This document shows positions 54,948 through 63,690 of a stretch of 64,000 nt of DNA, piece by piece (positions within the stretch are counted from its first letter, which is position 1; every line of letters starts with the position of its first letter). The position numbers and the translations under genes were made by a program. Below the pieces are notes generated by a model, which was not told where the DNA came from, searched no databases, and saw only the letters and a list, made by a program, of their open reading frames with translations. The stretch is from NCBI RefSeq assembly GCF_015291665.1, contig NZ_CP030048.1, positions 4,712,001-4,776,000 on the forward strand. The letters are read 5' to 3'. This DNA comes from Bradyrhizobium sp. CCBAU 53338. GTDB lineage: Bacteria > Pseudomonadota > Alphaproteobacteria > Rhizobiales > Xanthobacteraceae.

Positions 54948-56327
54948 CTACTCCGCCAGCCTGAACCGAAGCGTGAACTCGGCGCCGCCGCCGGGGAGAT
55001 TGTCCACCGTAACCGTCGCGGCGTGATCGTCGGCGACGGCGCGCACGATCGAAAGGCCGAGGCCCGCGCCATCGCTGCGCTGGCGATCCCTGCGCCAGAA
55101 GCGCTGGAAGATCAGCTCGCGTTCGACCTGGGTGACGCCGGGACCGCAATCGCGCACGCGCACCGAGCCGTCGTCGCCGACCTCGACGTCGACGGACGTC
55201 GCCGTCGCGGTGAACTTGATGGCGTTTTCGGCGAGGTTGAACACTGCGCGCTGGAGCATCTCGGAATTGCCGTGGATCAGCACCGGCGCGTCGGCGCCCT
55301 TGAGCGCGATGTCCTTGTGCTGCGCGATCGCGAACGGCGCGATCGCGCCGACCACCTCGGCGCAGACGGCGCGCAAATCCGCGGTCTCGCCGGGATCGAG
55401 CACCAGCGTGTCGAGCTCGGCGATCTCCAGCAGCTGCGCGACGATCCGGCTCATCCCCTCGATATCGTCATGCAGCGCCTGCCTGGCCTCACCGTCGCCG
55501 AGTGTCTCGATCCGCGTGCGCAGGATCGCCAGGGGCGTGCGCAATTGGTGGGCGGCGTCGGCTGTGAACTGGCGCTGCACGCGAAAGCCGTCCTCGAGGC
55601 GATCGAGGGCCAGGTTGACGGCGGTGACGAGCGGCACGATCTCGCGCGGAATCCGCTCCGTCGGCAGGCGAATGTCGGTGCGTGACGGGCCGATATTGCT
55701 CGCCTCCTCCGAGGCCTTCCACAGCGGCGCGACCGCGCGGCGGAAGATGATGATGTCGATGGCGAGCAGGACCAGGAGAACGGGAATGGTGATCCAGCCG
55801 ACCCGGCGGAAGAAGTTGGACACGATGTCGTCGGTGATGACGTCGCGATGGGACAGGTCTTCCGCCACCTTGATGCGAAAGTTGGTGTCGCCGATCGTCT
55901 GGATCACGTCGGCGCCGGCACTCGAGTCCGAGTCGAAGCTGCCCGTCTTCTTGTGCGACGAGAACAGCAGGCGGCCCTCGGCATCCCTGATGTCGTACTG
56001 ATAGCGGCCGTAGGCCTCCGAGTAGAGACCGCGAAGGCTATCCGGCAGATTGAACGTCACCCTGCCGTCGGGCTGGACGACGATGCGCTCGGCCAGCGTC
56101 TCGGCCTGGGCTCGCATCGCGGCCCGATGCAGCTGGTCGATCTCGGAGCTCAACAGCCAGAACAGGACCAGCGGCAGGAAGATCGCAACCACCGCGACCG
56201 CGATGATGTGCAGGAACACAATGCGCGAGATGAGCGATTTGAACGACGGCGCCCGTCCAAGGAACCCGGCACGGGATCGTTCTTGCGACCCCGTTGTGGA
56301 CCCGCTCCGGGATCCGGCCCAGCTCAC
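54948..56327 (-). CDS. Sensor histidine kinase (TctE-like)
   Basis: A 459-residue membrane kinase starting at a GTG one base after the regulator's stop. Two helices (about 36-58 and 178-200) flank a periplasmic sensor with a GRYQYDIRDAEGRLLF core. The H-box is DAAHQLRTPLAILR, the N-box LAENAIKFT and the lid DCGPGVTQVE, GAGLGLSIVRA. The neighbouring TRAP genes suggest a carboxylate or similar signal, which is inference. The hydrophilic N-terminal 30 residues are unusual, so the real start may be later. Confidence 0.9.
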   Translation of the reverse strand: MSWAGSRSGSTTGSQERSRAGFLGRAPSFKSLISRIVFLHIIAVAVVAIFLPLVLFWLLSSEIDQLHRAAMRAQAETLAERIVVQPDGRVTFNLPDSLRGLYSEAYGRYQYDIRDAEGRLLFSSHKKTGSFDSDSSAGADVIQTIGDTNFRIKVAEDLSHRDVITDDIVSNFFRRVGWITIPVLLVLLAIDIIIFRRAVAPLWKASEEASNIGPSRTDIRLPTERIPREIVPLVTAVNLALDRLEDGFRVQRQFTADAAHQLRTPLAILRTRIETLGDGEARQALHDDIEGMSRIVAQLLEIAELDTLVLDPGETADLRAVCAEVVGAIAPFAIAQHKDIALKGADAPVLIHGNSEMLQRAVFNLAENAIKFTATATSVDVEVGDDGSVRVRDCGPGVTQVERELIFQRFWRRDRQRSDGAGLGLSIVRAVADDHAATVTVDNLPGGGAEFTLRFRLAE

Positions 56328-56328
56328 G

Positions 56329-57003
56329 CTATTTCTCCTCGGCCATCATGTAGCCGACGCCGCGAATGGTATGGATCACGACTTTGGCGCCATGTTCGAT
56401 GAGCTGCTTGCGCAGGCGAGAGACATACACCTCGACCGCATTGGAGGCGACCTCGCCCTCGAGCCCGAAGATGTGATCCTCGACGTTCTTCTTCGGCACC
56501 ACCCGCCCCTGGCGGCGCAGCAGGATCTCCAGCACCGAGGTCTCGCGCGACGAAATGATCCGCGGCTCGTCGTCGACGAAGATCTGGCGGGTCTCGGTGT
56601 CGTAGACGAGATTGGCGAGCCGCAGCGAGCGACCGAGCAACTGGCCAGGACGGCGCAGAATCGCCTCCAGCCGCGCCACCAGTTCCTCCATCGCGAACGG
56701 TTTGGCGAGGTAGTCGTCGGCGCCGCTGCGCAGGCCGTTGACGCGGTCCTGCACGCCACCGCGCGCGGTCAGCACCAGCACCGGCAGCGGCTCCATCTGC
56801 CGCCGCAGTTCGCGCAGCACCGACAGGCCGTCGCCGTCGGGGAGGCCGAGGTCGAGGATCATCGCGGCATAGCTGACATTGTGCACCGCCTCGCGCGCCT
56901 CCTCGGCGCTGCCGACGACGTCGCTCTGGTAGCCCGCTCCCGCCAGCCCGCTGGCCACGAGCCGCGACAACTCGGCATTGTCCTCGACGATCAGAAGGCG
57001 CAT
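56329..57003 (-). CDS. OmpR-family response regulator (TctD-like)
   Basis: A 224-residue regulator. Receiver motifs are LIVEDN, MILDLGLPDGDG with the phospho-aspartate, LVLTARG, and LAKPFA. The winged-helix C-terminus ends in HTIRGVGYMM. It precedes the kinase directly and the two are one operon. Downstream of the double-glycine peptides on the same strand, it may be read through from them. Confidence 0.92.
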   Translation of the reverse strand: MRLLIVEDNAELSRLVASGLAGAGYQSDVVGSAEEAREAVHNVSYAAMILDLGLPDGDGLSVLRELRRQMEPLPVLVLTARGGVQDRVNGLRSGADDYLAKPFAMEELVARLEAILRRPGQLLGRSLRLANLVYDTETRQIFVDDEPRIISSRETSVLEILLRRQGRVVPKKNVEDHIFGLEGEVASNAVEVYVSRLRKQLIEHGAKVVIHTIRGVGYMMAEEK

Positions 57004-57259
57004 TGCATTTCCAGCCGGATGTTCCGGTGGCCCCTACTCCGGTGCCACCCTACGGCTCAGGCCGCATCTGCGCTCTCTTCCACCATTCCGGACGCCCCGG
57101 CCAGCGAAAAAGCGCTTTCAACGACGATCGGCCGCCGTCGTCAGGTTGACGTAAGTCGGCCGGATTTGGCCAATCAACTTGAAAGCATCGGGCCGGAAAA
57201 GGAAAGAGGCCGCCGACCGAGGCGACCTCCTGTTTCGCGAGCGAGTTTGGAGGATTGGA

Positions 57260-57487
57260 TCAGAGGGGCGGATGTCCGGGCCCCGACCCCGGGCCGAAGG
57301 GGCCGCGCAGGTTGCCCGGGCCCTGCAAGCCGCCAAAGATCAGGCCGCCGACCCACTCGACGGCGCCCTTGATGGCGCCGCCGATGGCGCGGAAGGCGTC
57401 GCCGAGCCAGTTGCCGCCGACGATCGTTTCGAGCTCCGCATCGGTCAGTTCGATGATTTCCGATTTCCCATGGTCCAGGTTCAGCAT
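57260..57487 (-). CDS. Double-glycine-leader peptide 1 (bacteriocin-like)
   Basis: A 75-residue precursor. The 25-residue leader ends in ELTDAELETIVGG, the classic class II double-glycine leader cut by C39-type peptidase exporters. The predicted mature 50-mer is glycine-rich, with an amphipathic first half (NWLGDAFRAIGGAIKGAVEW) and a Gly/Pro-rich tail ending in PGHPPL. GGAG lies 8 bases before the ATG. It follows peptide 2 by 54 bases on the same strand. No exporter or immunity gene is in the window, so the activity is inference. Confidence 0.72.
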   Translation of the reverse strand: MLNLDHGKSEIIELTDAELETIVGGNWLGDAFRAIGGAIKGAVEWVGGLIFGGLQGPGNLRGPFGPGSGPGHPPL

Positions 57488-57541
57488 TGTGGTCGCTCCG
57501 GTTCAGATTGTGTGTGTGTCAGAAAGGTCGAGGTGGGGTGC

Positions 57542-57724
57542 TCAGCCGTGGAAGATGCCGCCAGGCAGCCAGGGGTTCGGGCCGGCGGGCTGATGGGTGG
57601 TGATCCGTCCATTCACGATCCACGGACCGATGCAGCCACCATCATTGATGAAGCCGCCGCACACGGTCTCCAGTTCACGGTCGTCCAGCTCTTTGTGGTT
57701 CCGATTGCTGCTGCGCTCAGTCAT
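57542..57724 (-). CDS. Double-glycine-leader peptide 2 (bacteriocin-like)
   Basis: A 60-residue precursor from the ATG at 57724, with GGGAGAG 4-5 bases upstream. The leader ends in ELDDRELETVCGG, nearly the same as peptide 1. The predicted mature 36-mer, starting FINDGGCIGPW, has one cysteine and a Gly/Pro-rich C-terminus ending in GGIFHG, unlike peptide 1 in sequence. Two unlike cores behind similar leaders is the pattern of two-component bacteriocins or of a group of exported signals. Confidence 0.72.
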   Translation of the reverse strand: MTERSSNRNHKELDDRELETVCGGFINDGGCIGPWIVNGRITTHQPAGPNPWLPGGIFHG

Positions 57725-57805
57725 TTGTCTCTCCCGTTGTCGAAGGAGGGTGCCATCCCCTCTCATCTCGTAGTCACAGGAGTATCGCAGGCGGTTCTGT
57801 TAGAC

Positions 57806-57820
57806 TGTGATACGCGTCAC
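57806..57820. promoter_or_regulatory. CRP/FNR-like palindrome upstream of the peptides
   Basis: TGTGA (57806-57810), six bases, TCAC (57817-57820) is a close match to the CRP consensus TGTGA-N6-TCACA. It lies about 82-96 bases upstream of peptide 2, a usual activator distance. Single site, no second half; could be chance. The 286 bases between the peptides and livF hold nothing else that I recognise. Confidence 0.4.
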
Positions 57821-58010
57821 GCAGGCAAACGGGTAACTCTTGAGCCTGTCCCATCGAGCTCCCGGACGCGCTGTAGCTTCGCAACTCACCGGCCCGAGGT
57901 GGCGACACAACGCTTCAAGTCCCTCCTCGCGGCGGAGCAGATTTGGACTACTCACGACGAGTTCGTCGCATTGCGAACCACACTGCTTTGTTTCGGCAAT
58001 CTGGACCAGA

Positions 58011-58730
58011 CTAGCTCACGGCCCATTCCTTCGCGCTTGCGCCCGCCATGGAACGCACGCGTTCCTCGTCACTCGCGAGTTCGGAGGAGCTTCCGCTATA
58101 GATGATGGCGCCGTCATCCAGCACATAGGCGCGGTCGGCGACGGTGAGACTGACCCTTACGTTCTGCTCGACCAGCAGCACTGAAATGCCCTCTTGCCGC
58201 ATGGTCTGGATGATCTGAAAGACCTCTTTCACGATCAGTGGGGCAAGACCCTGGCTTGGCTCGTCCAGCAGCAACAGTTTCGGATTGAGAAGAAGGGCAC
58301 GCGCGACCGAGAGCATCTCCTGCTCGCCGCCGGACAATTGGCGGCCACGATTTTCCCGGCGCTCGGCAAGCCGCGGAAAAGTTTTGAAGACGCGATCAAT
58401 GGTCCACGGACCCGGTCGCGTGACCGGGACCCGCAGATTGTCCTCGACGGTCAGGTTGGCGAAGATCTTGCGCCCTTCCGGAACATAGCCCACGCCGAGC
58501 GCCGCAACCTGATAGGGCGACATCCGCGTGGCGTCGATTCCGAACAGGCTCACATTGCCTTCGCGGGGCGGAGTTAGCCCCATGATGCTGCGAAGCGTTG
58601 TCGTCTTGCCAGCGCCATTCCGACCGAGCAGGACAACGATCTCGCCTTCATGAACCTCCAGGCCGACATCGTGCAGGATGTGGCTCTTGCCGTAAAACGT
58701 CTGCAATCCCATCACACTGAGCGGGTTCAT
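58011..58730 (-). CDS. livF: Branched-chain amino-acid/amide ABC ATPase LivF
   Basis: A 239-residue ATPase. Walker A LLGRNGAGKTTTLRS, signature RQLSGGEQEMLSVARAL, Walker B LLLLDEPSQGLAPL and LLVEQNV match LivF/UrtE. GGGAGAG precedes the ATG. The start overlaps the LivG stop by 4 bases. Last gene of the livKHMGF operon. Confidence 0.92.
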   Translation of the reverse strand: MNPLSVMGLQTFYGKSHILHDVGLEVHEGEIVVLLGRNGAGKTTTLRSIMGLTPPREGNVSLFGIDATRMSPYQVAALGVGYVPEGRKIFANLTVEDNLRVPVTRPGPWTIDRVFKTFPRLAERRENRGRQLSGGEQEMLSVARALLLNPKLLLLDEPSQGLAPLIVKEVFQIIQTMRQEGISVLLVEQNVRVSLTVADRAYVLDDGAIIYSGSSSELASDEERVRSMAGASAKEWAVS

Positions 58731-59470
58731 TGGGTCTCTCCCAGATAGGCCGCTTGCACCGCCTCAGAGGTGGCAATCTCGTCTGGCGTCCCTTCTGCGA
58801 GCAAGGCGCCCTGGTCAAGCACTGTGATGCGGTCGGCGAGATGAAAGACCACCCGCATGTCGTGCTCGATCAAGACGATGGTGTAGTTTCGCTCCCGGTG
58901 CAGGCGGCGAATCAGCGTGGTGATCTCGTAGGTTTCCTGATCGCCCATCCCGGCGGTCGGCTCATCGAGCAGCAACAGGCGCGGCAATTGCGCCAGCGCC
59001 ATTGCAATCTCCGTGGTCCTCTGGTCGCCGTGCGAGAGCTCCCCGACCAGCCGGTCCGCTTTGGCGCTCAATCCCACGACCGCAAGCATCTCCGTCGCCA
59101 CGTCGTTGGCAATCTTCGCGTCGCTGCGGTTCGGCAGCATGCGCAGGGTCTGGCCTGCCGCCACCTCGGCTGCGGTGAGGACGTTCTCATGGACGGTCAA
59201 TTCCGGAAACACCTCGGTAATCTGGAAGGTGCGCCCCATACCGAGCCCAACCCGCGCGTGCGCCGGCGTCGCGGTCACGTCTTTGCCGTTGAACAGGATC
59301 GATCCCCTGCTGGGCGGGAAATAGCCGCTGATCATGTTGAAAAAGGTCGTCTTGCCCGCTCCATTCGGGCCAATGATGGCGCGCAGTTCGCCGCGCTCAA
59401 CCATCATCGATACGTCCTTCACGGCAACCAGGTTGCCAAAGCGCTTGGTGACGTTGCGAACTTCGAGCAT
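58727..59470 (-). CDS. livG: Branched-chain amino-acid/amide ABC ATPase LivG
   Basis: A 247-residue ATPase, starting at the ATG at 59470, two bases after livM. Walker A IIGPNGAGKTTFFNM, signature GELSHGDQRTTEIAMALA (variant of LSGGQ), Walker B LLLLDEPTAGMGD, and the H-loop IEHDM are seen. The HGDQ signature is typical of LivG/UrtD. Overlaps livF by 4 bases. A longer frame to 59764 reads through livM. Confidence 0.92.
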   Translation of the reverse strand: MLEVRNVTKRFGNLVAVKDVSMMVERGELRAIIGPNGAGKTTFFNMISGYFPPSRGSILFNGKDVTATPAHARVGLGMGRTFQITEVFPELTVHENVLTAAEVAAGQTLRMLPNRSDAKIANDVATEMLAVVGLSAKADRLVGELSHGDQRTTEIAMALAQLPRLLLLDEPTAGMGDQETYEITTLIRRLHRERNYTIVLIEHDMRVVFHLADRITVLDQGALLAEGTPDEIATSEAVQAAYLGETQ

Positions 59471-59472
59471 GC

Positions 59473-60477
59473 TCACCCCGACTTGCCCTGGCGCCGCATA
59501 CCGAGCAGACCACGCGGGAAGAAAAGTACGACCAGCACGAAAATGGCGCCCACAAAGGACATCCAATTGACCGTCATCGAAGAGATATAGTCCTGCAGCA
59601 CCACGAAGACCGTTGCGCCAACCAATGGGCCCCAGAAGGTCCGCATTCCGCCCATGACGCACATCACGACAAAATAGCCCGAGAGCGAATAGTGCAACGC
59701 GAGTGGATCGGCGAAGTTGTTCAAGAGCGCATAGAGTGTGCCGGCAAGCGCCGTCACAAAGCACGAGATCGAGAAGGAAAGCCAGATCTGACGCTCGACA
59801 GGAATGGCCAGGAAGCGAGCACGGCGCTCGTTCTCCCGGATCGCTCTCAAGGTGTGACCAAACGGCGAGCGAACCAACAGACCAAGGATTCCGACCGTGA
59901 CCGCGAACACGGCAAGCAAGAAGAAGTAGAACTTGTTGCCACCCTCAGTGATGTCCAGACCGAGGGGACCCAATCCAATAGGCTCGCGGTGGAAATCGCG
60001 TAAGCCATCGAAGCCACCGGTGAAGTCATTCCAGCTATAGGCTAGATAGTAACAGAGCTGCCCGAACGCGATCGTACACATGGCAAAGTAGACGCCGCGG
60101 CGCCGCACGATCAGAAGTCCAAAAAGCGTGCCTGCGACCCCTCCAAGCAGCGTCCCCAAAAGCATGGCAAGTGGGGTACTATGCGCGAGATACCTCAATG
60201 TGAGACCCGCGCCATAGGCGCCCAGCCCGAAATAGGCTGCGTGCCCGAAACTCAGCACGCCCGTGAATCCCAACAGGAGATTCAGGCCCATCGCGGCCAG
60301 GCCGAACACCAGAACTTTTCCGGCAAGTGCGGTATAGCCGCCAACCAGAGGCAGCCAGTATGGGGCAGCGATCAGAACGGCCCAGACGATGACGAGCAGC
60401 ATCCATCGGGGAACAGGTGGAGTCCGGTCTGCTGCGACGGCGGCTGTCGGCAAACCGGGACTGACGTCAGTACTCAT
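59473..60477 (-). CDS. livM: Branched-chain amino-acid/amide ABC permease LivM
   Basis: A 334-residue membrane permease with about ten helices. GLNLLLGFTGVLSFGHAAYFGLG and SPFGHTLRAIRENERRARFLA are the family EAA-loop region motifs. Its ATG overlaps the livH stop by 4 bases. The C-terminus ends LGMRRQGKSG on the cytoplasmic side. It pairs with LivH to form the channel. Confidence 0.92.
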   Translation of the reverse strand: MSTDVSPGLPTAAVAADRTPPVPRWMLLVIVWAVLIAAPYWLPLVGGYTALAGKVLVFGLAAMGLNLLLGFTGVLSFGHAAYFGLGAYGAGLTLRYLAHSTPLAMLLGTLLGGVAGTLFGLLIVRRRGVYFAMCTIAFGQLCYYLAYSWNDFTGGFDGLRDFHREPIGLGPLGLDITEGGNKFYFFLLAVFAVTVGILGLLVRSPFGHTLRAIRENERRARFLAIPVERQIWLSFSISCFVTALAGTLYALLNNFADPLALHYSLSGYFVVMCVMGGMRTFWGPLVGATVFVVLQDYISSMTVNWMSFVGAIFVLVVLFFPRGLLGMRRQGKSG

Positions 60478-61343
60478 GACATCATCCCTTCTTCGCCCAT
60501 CAGGCCTCGCGGACGAACCAGCAGCACGACCATCATGATCGCATAAATGACAGCCTCGCTCGCCGCCGGAAAGACGACGGTGGTCAGGGCCGCTGCCAGT
60601 CCGATCAGCAAGCCGCCAAACAGCGTGCCGATCAAGCTGCCGACGCCGCCGACGATGATCGCAATGAAGCTCGGCATGAGCAGGTCATCCCCCATATTCG
60701 GATTGAGCCCGATCTGCCCCGCGGCAAGCACCCCACTGAGGCCCGCGAGCATGCAGCCGAGCGCAAAATTGAACGTCCGCAGAAGGCTGATGTTGACGCC
60801 AAGGGAAGCCACCGTCTCCAGATCGAGCGTGCCGGCTCGAATGCGGACGCCGACCCTTGTGTAGCGTAGGAACGCGAATAGCCCGAGCACCGCGACGATC
60901 ACCACCGCGACCATGAAGACGCGGTACCAGGTGATGAAGAACAGGCTTGAGCTGATCGGCTGTGCCAGGAATTCGGGCAACCCGAGCGGCAGGCCATTGG
61001 GCCCCCAAACGTAGCGAGCCATATCCTGCATGACAAAGGCAAAGCCGAACGTGAGCAACAGGCTGTAAACCGGGTCCCTGTTGTAGACGCGGCGGATCAT
61101 CAATCTCTCCACCGCGAGCCCGATGATTGCCGTGACCAGCGGAGAAACCAGCAAGGCCCCCCAATAACCCAGCGCCGGCGCCAACGTGAAAGCGAGATAG
61201 CCGCCGAGCGCCAGGAAATTGCCGTGAGAGAAATTGATGACGTTGCTGAGATTGAGGATCAGCGACAAGCCAAGGGCCATCAACACGTAGAACGCGCCAA
61301 TGATCAGTCCATTGGTGACGTTGAACAATATGACCTGGATCAT
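60474..61343 (-). CDS. livH: Branched-chain amino-acid/amide ABC permease LivH
   Basis: A 289-residue membrane permease from the ATG at 61343, with GGAGG 5 bases upstream. GAFYVLMALGLSLILNLSNV, INFSHGNFLALGGY and TRVGVRIRAGTLDLETVASLG are LivH-type motifs. It follows livK by 37 bases. A longer frame to 61460 overlaps livK and is spurious. Confidence 0.92.
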   Translation of the reverse strand: MIQVILFNVTNGLIIGAFYVLMALGLSLILNLSNVINFSHGNFLALGGYLAFTLAPALGYWGALLVSPLVTAIIGLAVERLMIRRVYNRDPVYSLLLTFGFAFVMQDMARYVWGPNGLPLGLPEFLAQPISSSLFFITWYRVFMVAVVIVAVLGLFAFLRYTRVGVRIRAGTLDLETVASLGVNISLLRTFNFALGCMLAGLSGVLAAGQIGLNPNMGDDLLMPSFIAIIVGGVGSLIGTLFGGLLIGLAAALTTVVFPAASEAVIYAIMMVVLLVRPRGLMGEEGMMS

Positions 61344-61380
61344 CGCGTCCTCCGCCCTGACGTTTTCTCCGCTTATTGGA

Positions 61381-62631
61381 TCAGGCCGGTTCGACCATCT
61401 TGCATCCAGTTTCCTCCACCGAGCCTGCAGCCTTCTCACCGTGCACCAGCGTCTCGGCATTGAAGACGTCGTCGGGAGACGATTTTGCCGGATGAACTTC
61501 GCCGACGAAGATGTTCGGCATCAGCTCATGGTCTCCCGCCCTGTAGCGTACTTTGCCCGGCTGGAGAGCGACATCCGGCGGCAGCTCGAGATCCTCGAGA
61601 GCCTTCGCCATTTTGGGGCCATCCAACGACTTCGCCTTGTCTGACGCCAGGCGTACGGTATGCATCGCCACGTAGCCGAACCAGTCGCGCGCCGAGGGCG
61701 TCTTCTTCGTGGCGGCGCGGAAGTCGCTCACAAACTTGACGACCTCCGGCACGTTCGGTTGATTCCACCACCATTCCATCGCCCACCATCCAGCCTGCGC
61801 ATCGGGCGGGCAGCCCTTGATGCTCTCGAGCTCGAAGAGCGCGCCGCCAAGCGCCATTTCCTTCTGCATGCCGAATTGCGTGAATTGCTTCATGCAGTTG
61901 ATTTGCGTAAGACCGCCCATGTTGTTGAGTAGAACGTTCGGTTTGAACGCCTTCGCCTTGATCAACGTGGCCGAGAAGTCCGTACTGTTGATCGGGAGCA
62001 TGTCTCCCTCGTAAGTCCCACCGGCTTTTTTCAGCGCCTTGATGAAGGCGTCTTGAAGCGTGTGGCCATAGGCGTAGTCCGGCGTGATGAAGAACCATTT
62101 CTTGCCGAACTTCTTCACCAACTCCGGCGTGACCGCGTTGGCGTCCATCGTCGTTGTGTTGCAGATCCGGAAGACATTCCATTTGCAGTTCGAGCCGGTG
62201 ATCGGATCGGTGTGGCCGCCAGGGACGATATGGAAAATCTTCTTCTCGTTGGTGACTTGGGACATTGCATAGGCAATGCCGGAATTGACGTCACCGAGAA
62301 TGACCGCCACATTGTCCCGGTCAATCAGCTTGCGGGTCTTCTGCACACCGGTCCCGACATCGTTCGCGGAATCCTCGACAAGAAGCTGAACCTGGCGACC
62401 CAGGATGCCGCCCTTCTTGTTGATCTCGGCCTCAGCGTATTTGGCCCCGTCGACCTCGCTCTGAGCCAGCGCGGAGAGAACGCCCGTCAAGGGATTGACC
62501 ATACCGATCTTCACCGGCTCGTCGGCGAGAGATTTGACGATGAAGGGAGCGCTGATCAATTGGCTTCCGGCAAGAACAACGCCGGACTTGATGAGCGAAC
62601 GACGACTGATCGAAGGTTGAATTATAGCCAT
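61381..62631 (-). CDS. livK: ABC transporter substrate-binding protein (amino acid/amide type)
   Basis: A 416-residue periplasmic binding protein of the LivK/UrtA class. The N-terminus SRRSLIKSGVVLAGSQLISA is a twin-arginine-type signal, so export may use the Tat route. VKIGMVNPLTGVLSALAQSE opens the binding fold, and VAVILGDVNSGIAYAMSQV follows. GGGAGGT precedes the ATG. It heads the five-gene livKHMGF operon. The ligand may be an amino acid, amide or aromatic acid; the genes alone do not tell. Confidence 0.9.
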   Translation of the reverse strand: MAIIQPSISRRSLIKSGVVLAGSQLISAPFIVKSLADEPVKIGMVNPLTGVLSALAQSEVDGAKYAEAEINKKGGILGRQVQLLVEDSANDVGTGVQKTRKLIDRDNVAVILGDVNSGIAYAMSQVTNEKKIFHIVPGGHTDPITGSNCKWNVFRICNTTTMDANAVTPELVKKFGKKWFFITPDYAYGHTLQDAFIKALKKAGGTYEGDMLPINSTDFSATLIKAKAFKPNVLLNNMGGLTQINCMKQFTQFGMQKEMALGGALFELESIKGCPPDAQAGWWAMEWWWNQPNVPEVVKFVSDFRAATKKTPSARDWFGYVAMHTVRLASDKAKSLDGPKMAKALEDLELPPDVALQPGKVRYRAGDHELMPNIFVGEVHPAKSSPDDVFNAETLVHGEKAAGSVEETGCKMVEPA

Positions 62632-62704
62632 TCCAGACCTCCCTGTTCTCTCGTTTGACGATGTTAGTTCATAAGACGAATCATTCCGGTTGCCGCGAAG
62701 AGCA

Positions 62705-62723
62705 GGAGACGTCACACGTCTCC
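62705..62723. promoter_or_regulatory. Palindrome upstream of livK, possible operator
   Basis: GGAGACGT and ACGTCTCC are perfect 8-base inverted repeats with a 3-base centre (62705-62723). It lies 73-92 bases upstream of the livK start. A repressor or activator operator is the likely use; a terminator is less likely since no T-run follows on either side. Confidence 0.5.
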
Positions 62724-63253
62724 GAGATCACGGGCGATTTGACATCGCTGTTTTGACTTGGGGGGGCCTGCCGCGCAGCACCAGGCGGCAGCCCTCATCG
62801 CGTCCCGGTGGCAGACTGCACCGGTTTCCGAACGGCAAAAATCCACAATTGGTCTAACCGGTGAACACGCTTTCGTGCTCGGCGATTGTTCTTCGACAAT
62901 CCTGTTGCTGCGCAACATCGAAGACGCGCCCGTGAGCGGCAGATCAACGCGTCAGCAAACCCAAAGCCGCAGCAGCCAAATCTCGAGCGCGCTCTCCATC
63001 TTGGAAGGGGCCGGCGTTCAAGCAATGATCTGCTTGAACGAAGTTTCCGTCTTGTCGCTCGACGTCTAGACATCGACGAAAGTCGAGGTGTCGCAGCCCC
63101 TTGTTTCGATCGCGACGGTCGTCAGATCCATGACGTCCGACGATCGCAGCGCCTGTACACGCGCGACCTGCCGGTCCAGCCCGACTATCATCCGGTGCAA
63201 TTGTCGGTCAGGTGGGACGCGCGCCGAAATGGCGTTGTCCGACCTGATCGCTG
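62724..63253. other. 530-base stretch without a supported gene
   Basis: Several short frames exist on both strands, but none has a clear ribosome site, a known motif or the codon pattern of its neighbours. A stretch near 63060-63260 in one frame reads DRDGRQIHDVRRSQRLYTRD, which might be a gene remnant that I cannot name. The left end holds the upstream region of livK. Confidence 0.5.
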
Positions 63254-63607
63254 CTATTGACCTGATTTGGTGCCGCGCTCCTGAAAAGCTGCTCTGAGTT
63301 CACGCAGCTGCTGGCTCGTCGCGCCCAACTCCGCCTCCATCCGATTGGTCGGCAAGTCCGTGTAAGCGATCGGCCGATCGAACTGGCTCGCCGTGAAGTC
63401 ATATCGCCGCCCATCGATCCTGTTGTAGAAATGATCGCCGGCCGGCAGCGGCGTCTTCAGCAACTCGCCTCCGAAGAGTTCGTGAATGAGCAGCGCCGTG
63501 ACGTTGCATTGGCCTGCCGCAGGATTGCCGGCCGTCCATTGGCTGGCCGTCGACAGCGACCAAGCCTTGAACAGCGCAGCTTGAACTGCATGAGGATCGA
63601 AGCTCAT
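63254..63607 (-). CDS. YunG-like protein
   Basis: A 117-residue soluble protein. NPAAGQCNVTALLIHELFGG, then HFYNRIDGRRYDFTASQF, match the Bacillus YunG family, with a Cys and a His that could form a catalytic or metal pair. The ATG at 63607 or a GTG two codons upstream is the start. It is unlike its neighbours and may be an isolated insert. Function is unknown. Confidence 0.75.
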   Translation of the reverse strand: MSFDPHAVQAALFKAWSLSTASQWTAGNPAAGQCNVTALLIHELFGGELLKTPLPAGDHFYNRIDGRRYDFTASQFDRPIAYTDLPTNRMEAELGATSQQLRELRAAFQERGTKSGQ

Positions 63608-63644
63608 CGTCACGTCTCATCTCGTGAGGGCGTCCTCAAGCAAA

Positions 63645-63670
63645 GGCCCCGGAGCTTTCGCTCCGGGGCC
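63645..63670 (-). terminator. Hairpin terminator of the dctP gene
   Basis: A perfect 10-base stem (GGCCCCGGAG and CTCCGGGGCC) with a 6-base loop, 21 bases after the dctP stop. On the minus strand the stem is followed by TTTGCTTG, a short T-run. Confidence 0.75.
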
Positions 63671-63690
63671 GACTTCGCGAGATGCTGCGC

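Noticed and set aside
62758..63069. A 103-residue plus-strand frame in the gap after livK
   Set aside because: No ribosome site and no recognisable domain; codon use does not resemble the neighbours.
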